A stretch of DNA of 64,000 bases from Pseudomonas sp. TH15 (lineage in GTDB: Bacteria > Pseudomonadota > Gammaproteobacteria > Pseudomonadales > Pseudomonadaceae): positions 1 through 64,000 of the forward strand of contig NZ_JAEKEL010000002.1 of the NCBI RefSeq assembly GCF_016651105.1. Reading direction: 5' to 3'. The position numbers and the translations under genes were made by a program. The notes under the pieces were generated by a model. That model searched no databases, had not been told where the DNA came from, and saw nothing but the letters and a program-made list of their open reading frames with translations. Below are positions 1-8,142 of the stretch, piece after piece (position 1 is the stretch's first letter; the number at the start of each line of letters is the position of its first letter).

Positions 1-123
1 TGTCTTTCTATCAACTCTTCTAAAAAGCCTGCTTATATATAGACGCGACCACAACGAATGCGCAGTATATTGCCCAAACCATATAGCAATACTTTCGCTA
101 CCCACTTCGGACGATGCCTTGCA

Positions 124-1011
124 ATGAATGACCAACCCCGCAGCCTTGCCTCGACCCTCTTTTCGGTTGGCCTGCTATTAATAGCCATGGCATCGATCCA
201 GTCCGGCGCGTCCCTGGCTAAAAGCATGTTTCCTGTAGTCGGTGCTCAAGGGACCACCACCCTACGACTGGTATTTGCCAGCGTGATCATGCTGCTGCTA
301 TTGCGTCCATGGCGAGCGAAGCTCACCGCAAAATCCTTGCGCACCGTCATCATCTACGGGATGGCGCTGGGCGGCATGAACTTCCTCTTCTATATGTCCC
401 TGCGTACTGTCCCGCTCGGCATTGCCGTAGCCCTGGAGTTCACCGGGCCGCTGGCCGTCGCGATCTATGCCTCACGTCGCGCCATCGACTTTCTGTGGAT
501 CGCACTTGCCGCTGTGGGTTTACTGCTATTGATACCGACGGGCGCCACAACGGCCGGAATTGATCTGGTGGGGGCTGGCTATGCATTGGGAGCCGGTGCC
601 TGCTGGGCGCTGTACATTCTGTTCGGCCAGAAGGCAGGGGCTGACAATGGCGTAACCACCGCCGCGCTGGGCGTCATGATTGCCGCACTGTTCGTCGCGC
701 CTATCGGGATTGTTCACGCAGGTGCTGCTTTGCTGACGCCGTCACTGATCCCCGTGGCAATCGGCGTTGCCATTCTTTCCACCGCCCTGCCCTACACACT
801 GGAAATGGTCGCTCTGACCCGAATGCCAGCACGCACCTTCGGCACATTGATGAGCATTGAGCCGGCATTCGGCGCGCTGTCGGGCCTGCTTTTCCTCCAC
901 GAGTACCTTTCGTTATCACAGTGGATGGCCATCATGTGCATCATTCTTGCCTCAGTCGGCGCGACCATGACCATGGGCAGTGCCGCCAAGCCGGCGGTCG
1001 CTGCAGATTGA
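124..1011 (+). CDS. rhtA: RhtA-family threonine/homoserine exporter (EamA/DMT)
   Basis: Inner-membrane exporter of the drug/metabolite transporter superfamily, 295 residues with about ten hydrophobic segments. Long stretches match E. coli RhtA as I recall it: VAMASIQ/GASLAKS-like near the N-terminus, then VPLGIAVALEFTGPLAVA, GAGACWALYI and ILSTALPYTLEM, ending in RTFGTLMSIEPA. RhtA exports threonine, homoserine and some other amino acids; the substrate here is inferred from family only. An ATG at 58 would add 22 residues. I chose 124 because the RhtA-like hydrophobic start follows directly, although neither start has a strong ribosome binding site. The gene stands alone, with a 168-base gap before the next gene. 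Confidence 0.85.
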   Translation: MNDQPRSLASTLFSVGLLLIAMASIQSGASLAKSMFPVVGAQGTTTLRLVFASVIMLLLLRPWRAKLTAKSLRTVIIYGMALGGMNFLFYMSLRTVPLGIAVALEFTGPLAVAIYASRRAIDFLWIALAAVGLLLLIPTGATTAGIDLVGAGYALGAGACWALYILFGQKAGADNGVTTAALGVMIAALFVAPIGIVHAGAALLTPSLIPVAIGVAILSTALPYTLEMVALTRMPARTFGTLMSIEPAFGALSGLLFLHEYLSLSQWMAIMCIILASVGATMTMGSAAKPAVAAD

Positions 1012-1179
1012 TACAGGATTTGACGAAGCTCTGGCATTTGCCGCTCAATTAGGCCATGTTTAGGCCCGCAACCCAGTGCCACACATGGACTTTTTTCAGA
1101 TAGGGACATTAGAGCGCGTCAAACGAAAGCGAATGCAGCCAGACTTGGGCGAAAGATCCGGGCCGCTATAAGGACAGCA

Positions 1180-1461
1180 ATGAAACGAATTTTGATACTG
1201 ATCGCCGTTCTCGCAGTTGCGGGCTGCGCGGCGACCACTAAAACCCAGGTCAAACACGGCAAAAAAGGGCTGCATATCAACTGTTCGGGGCTCTCATCGT
1301 CTTGGGACAAGTGCTACACCAGCGCCGCCGACTCGTGTGCGCCAAAGGGCTACAAGGTTATCGCCAAGTCGGGGGACGCGGTGGAAGAGCCTGGCGACTA
1401 TCCGTTCGGCCTTAATCCTGCCGGCTACACCAGTCGCAGCATGATCGTCATTTGCAAATAG
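1180..1461 (+). CDS. Small putative lipoprotein (93 aa)
   Basis: The N-terminus is a classic lipoprotein signal: MKR, a hydrophobic core, then a VAGC lipobox with the cysteine near residue 16. The mature part is short and has three further cysteines (INCSG, DKCYT, DSCAPKG) and one at the very end (VICK), so it may be disulfide-bonded in the periplasm. The sequence AAGGACAGCA before the ATG is a good ribosome binding site. Its last 14 bases overlap the end of the convergent TetR gene. I do not recognise the family; the cysteine pattern recalls small cell-envelope lipoproteins of enterobacteria and pseudomonads, but no function is assigned. Confidence 0.7.
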   Translation: MKRILILIAVLAVAGCAATTKTQVKHGKKGLHINCSGLSSSWDKCYTSAADSCAPKGYKVIAKSGDAVEEPGDYPFGLNPAGYTSRSMIVICK

Positions 1462-2026
1462 CCTGAGGCCGCCCGGCGATCTGGCGGCCAATCTCATCGT
1501 GACAGGACTGCAGCACGGTGCGCTGGATGTCCGCAGTGGCCAACATTCGCGCCACGACCAACGCACCGATGCATTGCGACAGAATCGCCCACGCCAGGCT
1601 GTCGCTATCCAGAATCCGCGCCCAACTCTCCTGAAGCCGACAAATCCAGATCTCTGCCTGCTGGCGTACCACGATGTCTGAGCGGGCAATCTCCGCACCT
1701 AACACAGGCAATGCACACCCGGACTCAGGCTGCTCGACATGGGCCATGCTCAGGTAGTGCTTGAGGCAACGCTCCAGCCTTGCGCGATCCTGCTCACCAT
1801 GACCGCCTAACCGGGCCAGGCTTTGGCACAACTCTCGCTCGACGATCGCCGCAAACAGTTCATCCTTTGACGAAAAGTGACTGTAGAACGCCCCGCCACT
1901 CAAGCCGATCGCCTTCATCAAACCATCGACACCGACCGTTGCAAAACCAGACTTCTTGGCCGACACCGCACTGCTTTCCAGCAATTTCTCTTTGGTTTCC
2001 AGCTTGTGATTGGGCGAGTAACGCAT
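1448..2026 (-). CDS. TetR-family transcriptional repressor
   Basis: 192 residues with a TetR helix-turn-helix near residues 10-55 (KSGFATVGVDGLMKAIGLSG, then AFYSHFSSKDELFAAIV). The GAFYSHFSSK recognition-helix region is typical of regulators close to AcrR/NemR-like repressors of detoxification genes. The start at 2026 is preceded by GAGGACAAGGCA; an ATG eight codons upstream lacks such a site. It is divergent from the SDR gene at 2119, and the intervening 92 bases hold two nearly identical palindromic decamers that are probable operators. Inference: it represses itself and the SDR-isomerase pair. The inducer is unknown. Confidence 0.85.
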   Translation of the reverse strand: MRYSPNHKLETKEKLLESSAVSAKKSGFATVGVDGLMKAIGLSGGAFYSHFSSKDELFAAIVERELCQSLARLGGHGEQDRARLERCLKHYLSMAHVEQPESGCALPVLGAEIARSDIVVRQQAEIWICRLQESWARILDSDSLAWAILSQCIGALVVARMLATADIQRTVLQSCHDEIGRQIAGRPQAICK

Positions 2027-2075
2027 TGCCTTGTCCTCAGGATTGATCACCTTGACGTTAGCCGGATCGTAGCAT

Positions 2076-2100
2076 AACGTTCGTTTAGTTAACGATCGTT
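2076..2100. promoter_or_regulatory. Putative TetR operators (two AACGNTCGTT boxes)
   Basis: AACGTTCGTT at 2076-2085 and the perfect palindrome AACGATCGTT at 2091-2100 are spaced 15 bases start to start, between the divergent TetR and SDR genes. Repeated short palindromes in such a gap are the usual layout of TetR operators. Binding is inferred. Confidence 0.5.
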
Positions 2101-2118
2101 TACCAAAGGGATCTACCC

Positions 2119-2847
2119 ATGAATAACAAGAAGGTCGTACTGATTGTCGGCGCTGGGGATGCTACCGGTGGCGCTATTGCCAAACGCTTTGCGCAAGAAG
2201 GTTTTATCGCCTGCGTCACCCGACGCAGCGCCGACAAACTCCAGCCGTTGGTGGATGCCATCAAGGCCAGTGGTGGCGAAGCTCACGGTTTCGCCTGTGA
2301 CGCGCGCAAGGAAGAGGACGTGATTGCGCTGGTCGAGCAAATCGAAACCCAGATCGGCCCCATCGAAGCATTCGTGTTCAATATCGGCGCCAATGTGCCG
2401 TGCAGCATTCTCGAAGAAACCGCCCGCAAGTATTTCAAGATCTGGGAAATGGCCTGTTTCTCGGGGTTCCTCAACGCTCGCGAAGTGGCCAAGCGCATGG
2501 CCACACGCCAACGGGGAACGATCCTGTTTACCGGCGCCACCGCTGGCATGCGTGGAGCGGCAGGGTTTGCAGCGTTCGCCGGCGCCAAACACGGCATTCG
2601 CGCCCTGGCCCAAAGCATGGCCCGAGAATTGGGACCGATGAACATCCACGTCGCCCACATCGTGGTCGACGGTGCCATAGACACCGACTTTATCCGTGAC
2701 AACTTCCCGGAAAAGTACGCGACCAAAGATCAGGACGGCATTCTCAACCCCGAGCACATTGCCGAAAACTACTGGTACCTGCACAGTCAGCCTCGGGACG
2801 CCTGGACCTTCGAGCTCGACCTGCGCCCCTGGAGCGAACGCTGGTAA
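2119..2847 (+). CDS. SDR-family oxidoreductase-like protein lacking the catalytic Tyr
   Basis: 242 residues with a Rossmann fold of the short-chain dehydrogenase family: beta-strand VVLIVGAGDATGGAIAKRF at residues 6-24 replaces the usual TGxxxGxG motif. The classical YxxxK active site reads F153-A-G-A-K157, so the catalytic tyrosine is a phenylalanine; the flanking ALAQSMARELGP is otherwise ordinary. NNAG is also altered (FNIGANVP). The function may be non-classical or non-catalytic. It is divergent from a TetR gene and 37 bases upstream of a 2-hydroxychromene-2-carboxylate isomerase-like gene, with which it probably forms an operon. The substrate is unknown. Confidence 0.8.
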   Translation: MNNKKVVLIVGAGDATGGAIAKRFAQEGFIACVTRRSADKLQPLVDAIKASGGEAHGFACDARKEEDVIALVEQIETQIGPIEAFVFNIGANVPCSILEETARKYFKIWEMACFSGFLNAREVAKRMATRQRGTILFTGATAGMRGAAGFAAFAGAKHGIRALAQSMARELGPMNIHVAHIVVDGAIDTDFIRDNFPEKYATKDQDGILNPEHIAENYWYLHSQPRDAWTFELDLRPWSERW

Positions 2848-2884
2848 GCCCTCCCCCAACAACAATAAGCAGAGCGCATTGACC

Positions 2885-3487
2885 ATGAGCAAAACCGTGG
2901 AGTTTTACTTCGATCTGGGCAGCCCCGCCACCTATCTGGCGTACACCCAACTGCCGAAGATCTGCGCGCAGACCGGCAGCCAACTGATCTACATTCCCAT
3001 GCTGCTGGGCGGCGTCTTCAAAGCCACCGGCAACGCTTCACCGGCGACCATCCCAGCCAAGGGTCGCTACATGTTTCAGGACCTGGACCGCTACGCCAAA
3101 CGCTACGGCGTTCCGCTGAAGTTCAACCCGCATTTCCCGATCAATACACTGATGCTCATGCGCGCCGTCACCGGCATGCAATTGCGCCATCCCGAGCGTT
3201 TCCAGGCGTTCATCGATTGCCTGTTCATCGCCCTCTGGGTCGAAGGTCGCAGTCTCAATGATCCGGCGACCGTCGCGGCCGTATTGACGCAGAACGGTTT
3301 CGACCCGAACGAGGTACTGGCCCTGACCGCCGACGAGGAAGTCAAAGCCGCCCTCAAGGACAACACCGAGAAAGCCGTGCGACGCGGCGTATTCGGCGCA
3401 CCGAGCATGTTTATCGACAATCAACTGTTCTTCGGCCAGGACCGCTTGGACTTCGTCGAAGAGGCATTGCGCCACAACTCGATCTAA
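2885..3487 (+). CDS. 2-hydroxychromene-2-carboxylate isomerase-like (DsbA/GST-kappa) protein
   Basis: 200 residues with the thioredoxin-fold start VEFYFDLGSPATYLAY, in which SPATYLAY replaces the CxxC of DsbA. This is the hallmark of the HCCA isomerase/kappa glutathione transferase family. The C-terminal GVFGAPSMFIDNQLFFGQDRLDFV is the family's substrate-side loop with its cis-proline. Family members isomerise aromatic-catabolite hemiacetals using glutathione, but many paralogues have unknown substrates. The ATG at 2885 starts the conserved fold; upstream in-frame codons read through the SDR gene. It probably belongs to the TetR-controlled unit with that SDR. Confidence 0.8.
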   Translation: MSKTVEFYFDLGSPATYLAYTQLPKICAQTGSQLIYIPMLLGGVFKATGNASPATIPAKGRYMFQDLDRYAKRYGVPLKFNPHFPINTLMLMRAVTGMQLRHPERFQAFIDCLFIALWVEGRSLNDPATVAAVLTQNGFDPNEVLALTADEEVKAALKDNTEKAVRRGVFGAPSMFIDNQLFFGQDRLDFVEEALRHNSI

Positions 3488-3493
3488 GCCACC

Positions 3494-3521
3494 GCTCGAG
3501 CGCTGACGTCAGCGCCCGAGC
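3494..3521. terminator. Symmetrical hairpin between convergent genes
   Basis: A GC-rich inverted repeat, GCTCGAGCGCTGA followed by its near-complement, is centred on CTGACGTCAG between the stop codons of the isomerase and aminopeptidase genes. It has no real T-run, so it is only a plausible bidirectional terminator. Confidence 0.35.
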
Positions 3522-3530
3522 GTCGACTGC

Positions 3531-5339
3531 TTAAATAGCTGCGGTCCGGGTTTTCAACCATTCAAGGGCAGCACCGTCGAGCAACGGGCTCAAGCGCTCA
3601 CACACTTCGGCGTGATAGGCGTTGAACCACTGTTTTTCGTCCAGCGTCAGCAACGACGGCTCAAGGCATCGAGTGTCGATCGGGCACAGGGTCAGGGTTT
3701 CGAATTTCAGGAACTCACCGAACTCGCTCTTGCCTGCTTCACGGTTCAACACCAGGTTTTCGATCCGCACGCCCCAACGACCCGGACGATAAGTCCCCGG
3801 CTCAATGGAGGTAATCATCCCCGGCTGCATCGCAGTTTGCGGTGCGGCTGCGGCTTGATAGGCAATCACTTGAGGGCCCTCATGAACGTTCAGGAAGTAA
3901 CCGACGCCATGACCGGTGCCGTGACCGTAATCCACGCTCTCCGCCCAGATCGGCGCGCGAGCGATGGAGTCCAGCAGCGGCGACAGAATGCCCCGAGGGA
4001 ATTGCGCACGGGACAACGCGATCACGCCCTTGAGCACCCGCGTGCAATCGCGTTTCTGCTCATCGGTCGGCGTACCGACCGGAACCATCCGCGTAATGTC
4101 GGTGGTGCCGCCCAGGTACTGGCCGCCGGAGTCGATCAACAACAGGCCGTCACCCTCGATAACTGCGTGTTCTTCTTCAGTGGCGTGGTAGTGCGGCATC
4201 GCGCCATTGGCGTTGAATGCGGCAATGGTGTTGAAACTCAGCGACACATAATCCGGACGCCGGGTACGGGCGGCGGTCAGGTGTTCGTCGATGGTCAGTT
4301 CGGTGATGCGCTCGCGGCCCCATGCCGACTCCAGCCAGGCGAAAAATTCGCACAGCGCCGCGCCGTCCTGCTCCATGGCCTGACGAATGTGTTCAGCGTC
4401 GGCCAGGCTTTTTTGTGATTTGGCCAAAGTAGTCGGGTTCAGGCCTTCCAGCAGTTTCACGCCACTGCTCAGGTTATCCAGTAGACCGGCAGTAACGCGG
4501 GCCGGATCGACCTGCAGGCTCGCGCCGCTCGGCACGGCGCGCAGGGCATCGGCCACTTCGCTGTAGTCGCGCAGTGTCACGCCGTCCTGTTCGAGGATCG
4601 CACGCAGTTCGGCGCTGACTTTGCTCAGGGCCACGAATAAGGTGGCCTGCTTCTGGCTGATCAAGGCGAAGGACACGAACACCGGATTAAACGACACATC
4701 GCCGCCGCGCAGGTTGAACAGCCAGGCGATATCGTCAAGGGTGGCGATGAAATGCCAGTCAGCTCCGCGCGCCTGCAAGGTTTCGCGCAGTTTGGCGAGT
4801 TTCTCGCCACGACTGACGGTCGCTTGCGGCGGCAAATGTTGATAGATCGGCTCGTTCGGCAGCGTCGGACGGTCGCTCCAGACTTCGCTCAACAAATCGA
4901 TGTCAGTGCGCAGTCGGGCACCGCGTTCTTCGAGTTTGCCGCCCAGCGTCCGCGCCGACGCCACAGCCATCACTGCACCATCGACGGCAACGACGCCACC
5001 TTCAGGGGTTTGTTCCGCCAGCCAGTCCAGCGGCCCGGGTTGACCCGGTTGCAGCTTGACCAGTTCGATGCCGCTGCCCTTGAGCTCCTTGCTCGCTTGC
5101 TCCCAATAACGACTGTCGGCCCAGACACCGGCAAAATCCGGCGTGACGATCAGGGTGCCGACCGAGCCGTGGAAGCCCGACAGCCATTGCCGACCTTGCC
5201 AGTAACCCGGCAGGTATTCCGACAAATGCGGGTCGGCCGACGGCACCAGCAGGGCATGAATACCCTCCCGGCTCATCAGCTCGCGGGTTTGCGCCAGGCG
5301 CTGGGGTACCAATCCATTGATCAAAGGCTGCGTACTCAT
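3531..5339 (-). CDS. Aminopeptidase P family (Xaa-Pro aminopeptidase)
   Basis: 602 residues, the long three-domain form of M24B aminopeptidases: two creatinase-like N-terminal domains (about 10-320) and a pita-bread catalytic domain. Metal ligands can be read in order: Asp in LLLIDSGG, Asp in GTTDITRM, His in HGTGHGVGYFLNVHEGP, Glu in TSIEPGTYR and Glu in RIENLVL. It removes an N-terminal residue before proline and uses two divalent ions. The length matches the eukaryotic-type cytosolic aminopeptidase P also common in proteobacteria rather than 440-residue PepP. Start 5339 has AGGAG five bases upstream; ATG at 5342 is an alternative. Confidence 0.9.
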   Translation of the reverse strand: MSTQPLINGLVPQRLAQTRELMSREGIHALLVPSADPHLSEYLPGYWQGRQWLSGFHGSVGTLIVTPDFAGVWADSRYWEQASKELKGSGIELVKLQPGQPGPLDWLAEQTPEGGVVAVDGAVMAVASARTLGGKLEERGARLRTDIDLLSEVWSDRPTLPNEPIYQHLPPQATVSRGEKLAKLRETLQARGADWHFIATLDDIAWLFNLRGGDVSFNPVFVSFALISQKQATLFVALSKVSAELRAILEQDGVTLRDYSEVADALRAVPSGASLQVDPARVTAGLLDNLSSGVKLLEGLNPTTLAKSQKSLADAEHIRQAMEQDGAALCEFFAWLESAWGRERITELTIDEHLTAARTRRPDYVSLSFNTIAAFNANGAMPHYHATEEEHAVIEGDGLLLIDSGGQYLGGTTDITRMVPVGTPTDEQKRDCTRVLKGVIALSRAQFPRGILSPLLDSIARAPIWAESVDYGHGTGHGVGYFLNVHEGPQVIAYQAAAAPQTAMQPGMITSIEPGTYRPGRWGVRIENLVLNREAGKSEFGEFLKFETLTLCPIDTRCLEPSLLTLDEKQWFNAYHAEVCERLSPLLDGAALEWLKTRTAAI

Positions 5340-5405
5340 CATGTCTCCTGCTAACCACTTCATCATTATTGTTGAGTGCCGATCTGAGTCGGCGCTTTCA
5401 TAGCC

Positions 5406-6562
5406 TTATTGCCAGAATGCCGGCGCACTGGCGCAAGCCGCTTTAATCAGTTCGACCGCTTGATCGATGTCTTGCTCGGTGGTGAAACGCCCCAGGCTCA
5501 AGCGAATGGTACGGCCGGCCGAGCGAGCGTCGTGCCCCAGCGCCAGCAACACATGGGACGGAGCATTGCTGGCGGAGTTGCAGGCCGAGGTCGCGGAAAA
5601 TGCGATCGAATGGCCCAGCGCGGTGCTGTTGAACTCACCCTCGCTGAACGTCAGGCTCAAGGTGTGCGGGATACGTTGGCCAACGCTGCCGTTGAGGCGC
5701 ACGCCGGGCAGACTCAGCAGTTGTTCGAGCAAACGCTCGCGCAAAGCGACGATGGTTTTTTCTCTTCATCAAACGCCGATGCGGCCAAGGCAAACGCCGC
5801 GCCCATGCCGGCAATCTGGTGGGTTGCCAAAGTCCCGGAACGCAAGCCACCTTCGTGACCGCCACCGTGAATCTGGGCGTGCAAACGTTGCTGCGCTCGC
5901 GGGCCGACATACAACGCACCAATGCCTTTGGGCCCATAGAGTTTGTGCGCCGAAAACGACATCAGGTCGACCGGCCACTGCGCCAGATCGATCGCGACTT
6001 TGCCGGCGCCCTGCGCCGCATCGACGTGGAACAGCGCCCCGCGACTGCGCACCACTTCACCAATGGCCTGCACATCGTTGACGGTGCCCAGCTCATTGTT
6101 GACCAGCATCAGCGACACCAGAAAGGTGTCGTCACGCATGGCTTCACTGACCGCTTGCGGCGTAATCAGGCCTTCGGCGTCCGGCACCAGATAGGTCACG
6201 GCGACGCCGCCGTCCTGCAACTGGCGGGCGGTATCAAGGATGGCTTTGTGTTCGATCTGACTGGTGATGATGTGGCCGCCAGGCACACCGCGCGCCTGGG
6301 CCACGCCTTTGAGGGCGAGGTTGTTGGACTCGGTCGCACCGGAAGTCCAGACGATCTGTTCGGCCTGGGCACCGACCAGTTCGGCGACCTGCCGGCGGGC
6401 CTGCTCGACCGTGTGCCAGGCTTGCTGGCCGAAGGCGTGGGAGCTTGAGGCCGGGTTGCCGAAATTACCGTGAAACCCCAGACACTCGATCATCACCTGG
6501 ATGACCCGCTCGTCCACCGGGGTGGTGGCGGCGTAATCGAAATACAACGGACGTGTGTTCAT
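5406..6562 (-). pseudogene. IscS/NifS-like cysteine desulfurase split by a frameshift
   Basis: The N-terminal part, 6562 down to about 5756, carries the fold start (YFDYAATTPVDE), the pyridoxal-phosphate lysine in SFSAHKLYGPKG, and GGGHEGGLRSGT. The C-terminal part, ending at 5406, continues in another frame with LREQ-like helix sequence and the catalytic cysteine in TSACNSASNAPS. The frames meet at a run of six A on the coding strand (T at 5756-5761 on the plus strand). Adding one A would join EEK to KTIVALRERLLEQL and restore about 385 residues. As read, the enzyme stops 24 residues later without its cysteine. Possibilities are a pseudogene, slippage at the A-run, or a homopolymer sequencing error. 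Family members supply sulfur from cysteine for Fe-S clusters and thiolation. Confidence 0.85.
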
Positions 6563-6767
6563 AAAAGACTCGCAGAGCGTGTTCCGGGATCAGGAGGCTC
6601 GTGTCTGCAAACGGCACAACGCAGCCTTGTGAGCTGCGCGTTGGTTCGAGAGCGTCATCAATACCTGATCGGAGGCCGTTAAAGAAGAACAACTTCATTT
6701 AAAAGTGCGTAGGAACGCTCCTGAAGTCGAGCTTAACAGGCATCGGCCAACCGGTTGAAGCAATGCG

Positions 6768-7382
6768 TCAGCGAAAGCTTTCGATCAACAACGGATACAA
6801 CGAAGCCACCAGCAGCAGGGCCATGCCCCAGTTGAAGATCCGCAACCAACGGCGATCCTTCAACACATTGCGCAACAAAGTACCGCAACCCGCCCAGACA
6901 CCAACGCTAGGCAGGTTGATCAAGGCGAACACTGCCGCAATCACGATCACATTGGTGAAGTAGCCCTGCATCGGCGTGTAGGTACTGATGGCACCGATGG
7001 CCATGATCCAGGCCTTGGGATTGACCCACTGAAACGCCGCAGCGCTGAGGTAACTGATCGGTTTACTTTCGCCCTTTTCGCTCTCGGAGACGGGACCGGA
7101 ATGGGCGATCTTCCACGCCAGGTAGAGCAAGTACGCCGCGCCGACGTAACGCAAAACCGTGTAGAGCAACGGATAGGTTTGAAACACCGCGCCCAGGCCG
7201 AAACCCACCGCGACCACCAGGACAAAGAAGCCGCAAGTGATGCCGAGCATATGGGGGATGGTGCGATTAAAGCCGAAGTTCACGCCCGATGCCAGCAACA
7301 TGGTGTTGTTCGGGCCGGGAGTAATTGAGGTGACGAGGGCAAACAGGGCGAAGCCCAGCAGCAGATCGAGCGAGAGCGTCAT
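6768..7382 (-). CDS. LysE-family amino-acid exporter
   Basis: 204 residues with six hydrophobic segments and the LysE/RhtB signature near the N-terminus: TSITPGPNNTMLLASGVNFG. The middle FQWVNPKAWIMAIGA is also characteristic. The family exports lysine, homoserine, cysteine or O-acetylserine, among others; sequence resembles the EamB-type branch, but the substrate cannot be read. Its stop is about 205 bases from the start of the split cysteine desulfurase gene, on the same strand. A link to cysteine efflux is therefore conceivable but not shown. Confidence 0.85.
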   Translation of the reverse strand: MTLSLDLLLGFALFALVTSITPGPNNTMLLASGVNFGFNRTIPHMLGITCGFFVLVVAVGFGLGAVFQTYPLLYTVLRYVGAAYLLYLAWKIAHSGPVSESEKGESKPISYLSAAAFQWVNPKAWIMAIGAISTYTPMQGYFTNVIVIAAVFALINLPSVGVWAGCGTLLRNVLKDRRWLRIFNWGMALLLVASLYPLLIESFR

Positions 7383-7483
7383 CGGTGGCAGTCCGTCAGG
7401 GTCAGTCAGGTATTGACCCTATCGCACGCCTTGCGCAAAACCCACGGACAGTTACGTGAAAGTTCGAGCAGTACAGTCGCGAA

Positions 7484-7753
7484 TCAGCTTGGGCGACCGT
7501 GAAGGTGTACGGCACGCTCGGCGTTCATTTCGCCTTGGCTATCAAAACCGTATGACTTCTGTGGCTGGCCGAGCAATGCAGCTTTTTTCATTTGGTATTC
7601 ATCGAAGGACAAACCCCGGCGGTTCAAGGCTTCCAGCGCCAGTTCCTTGGTTTCTTCGGCGGTGTAGGGACGCAATTCCGGGGAAACATGGCTTGCACAT
7701 CCAGTGAGTACGGAGACGGCGAGCAGCAAGGAAACAGCGAGTAACCGATTCAT
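7484..7753 (-). CDS. Small putative lipoprotein (89 aa)
   Basis: Starts MNRLLAVSLLLAVSVLTGCAS, a clear type II signal with lipobox LTGC (Cys19). The mature domain is short and polar: a conserved-looking TAEETKELALEALNRRGLSFDEYQMKKAALL helix pair, then a tail ending HLHGRPS. The start is the ATG at 7753, with AGGA eight bases upstream; in-frame codons further upstream encode no signal. I know similar short outer-membrane lipoproteins from other Pseudomonas genomes as hypothetical proteins. No function is proposed. Confidence 0.7.
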   Translation of the reverse strand: MNRLLAVSLLLAVSVLTGCASHVSPELRPYTAEETKELALEALNRRGLSFDEYQMKKAALLGQPQKSYGFDSQGEMNAERAVHLHGRPS

Positions 7754-7956
7754 GGGGAGCGTCCTGGCGAGCAATGGGGGTTGATGGAGCAAGGCTACGC
7801 CCGGCAAAGCTCGCGCAAAAATCAACGCTCTCAATAGTGGCTATCAGAAATTCGACACGCTTGTTCTTATATCTCCAAAAGATCTATAAATATCGATTAA
7901 GGTTCTTTTACGGAATAACCATCAGCCTTTATAAATCCCCTCATGCGCTCGGCACT

Positions 7957-7987
7957 GTTGCTCCAGCAACTGTTGCCCAGCCAACAG
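7957..7987 (+). promoter_or_regulatory. Paired inverted repeats, possible SfnR enhancer sites
   Basis: GTTGCTCCAGCAAC (7957-7970) and CTGTTG-N6-CAACAG (7970-7987) are two abutting palindromes. They lie roughly 85-115 bases upstream of the sigma54-type promoter, the usual distance for enhancer-binding proteins. Assignment to SfnR is inference. Confidence 0.4.
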
Positions 7988-8070
7988 CAATTCAACAAAC
8001 CGCGCTGAAACTCACACACGCAGGCTTTGGCATAGCGCTGTAAGCCCCGTAAACCGGGACTCACAGGAAT

Positions 8071-8086
8071 TGGTACAGCACTTGCT
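8071..8086 (+). promoter_or_regulatory. Sigma54 (RpoN)-type promoter for msuE
   Basis: TGGTACAGCACTTGCT fits the -24/-12 consensus TGGCACR-N4-TTGCW, with GG at 8072-8073 and GC at 8084-8085 separated by exactly ten bases. The transcript would start near 8097, about 45 bases before msuE. Confidence 0.65.
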
Positions 8087-8142
8087 CAAGTCCAGTGACT
8101 CATTCACTGCTCACTGAGCAACTGTTGAAAAAGGAATTGATC

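Larger units (their letters stand above)
7754..8142. other. Intergenic region upstream of msuE
   Basis: 389 bases without a credible gene. An AT-rich part at about 7850-7935 is followed by two adjacent inverted repeats (7957-7987) and a sigma54-type promoter (8071-8086). It appears to be the control region of the msu-sfn operon. Confidence 0.7.

Noticed and set aside
58..123. ATG 58 as rhtA start
   Set aside because: The 22 extra residues do not match known RhtA starts and have no binding site; still possible.
7774..8043. Plus-strand reading frame upstream of msuE
   Set aside because: No ribosome binding site, mixed composition, and it crosses the palindromic control elements.
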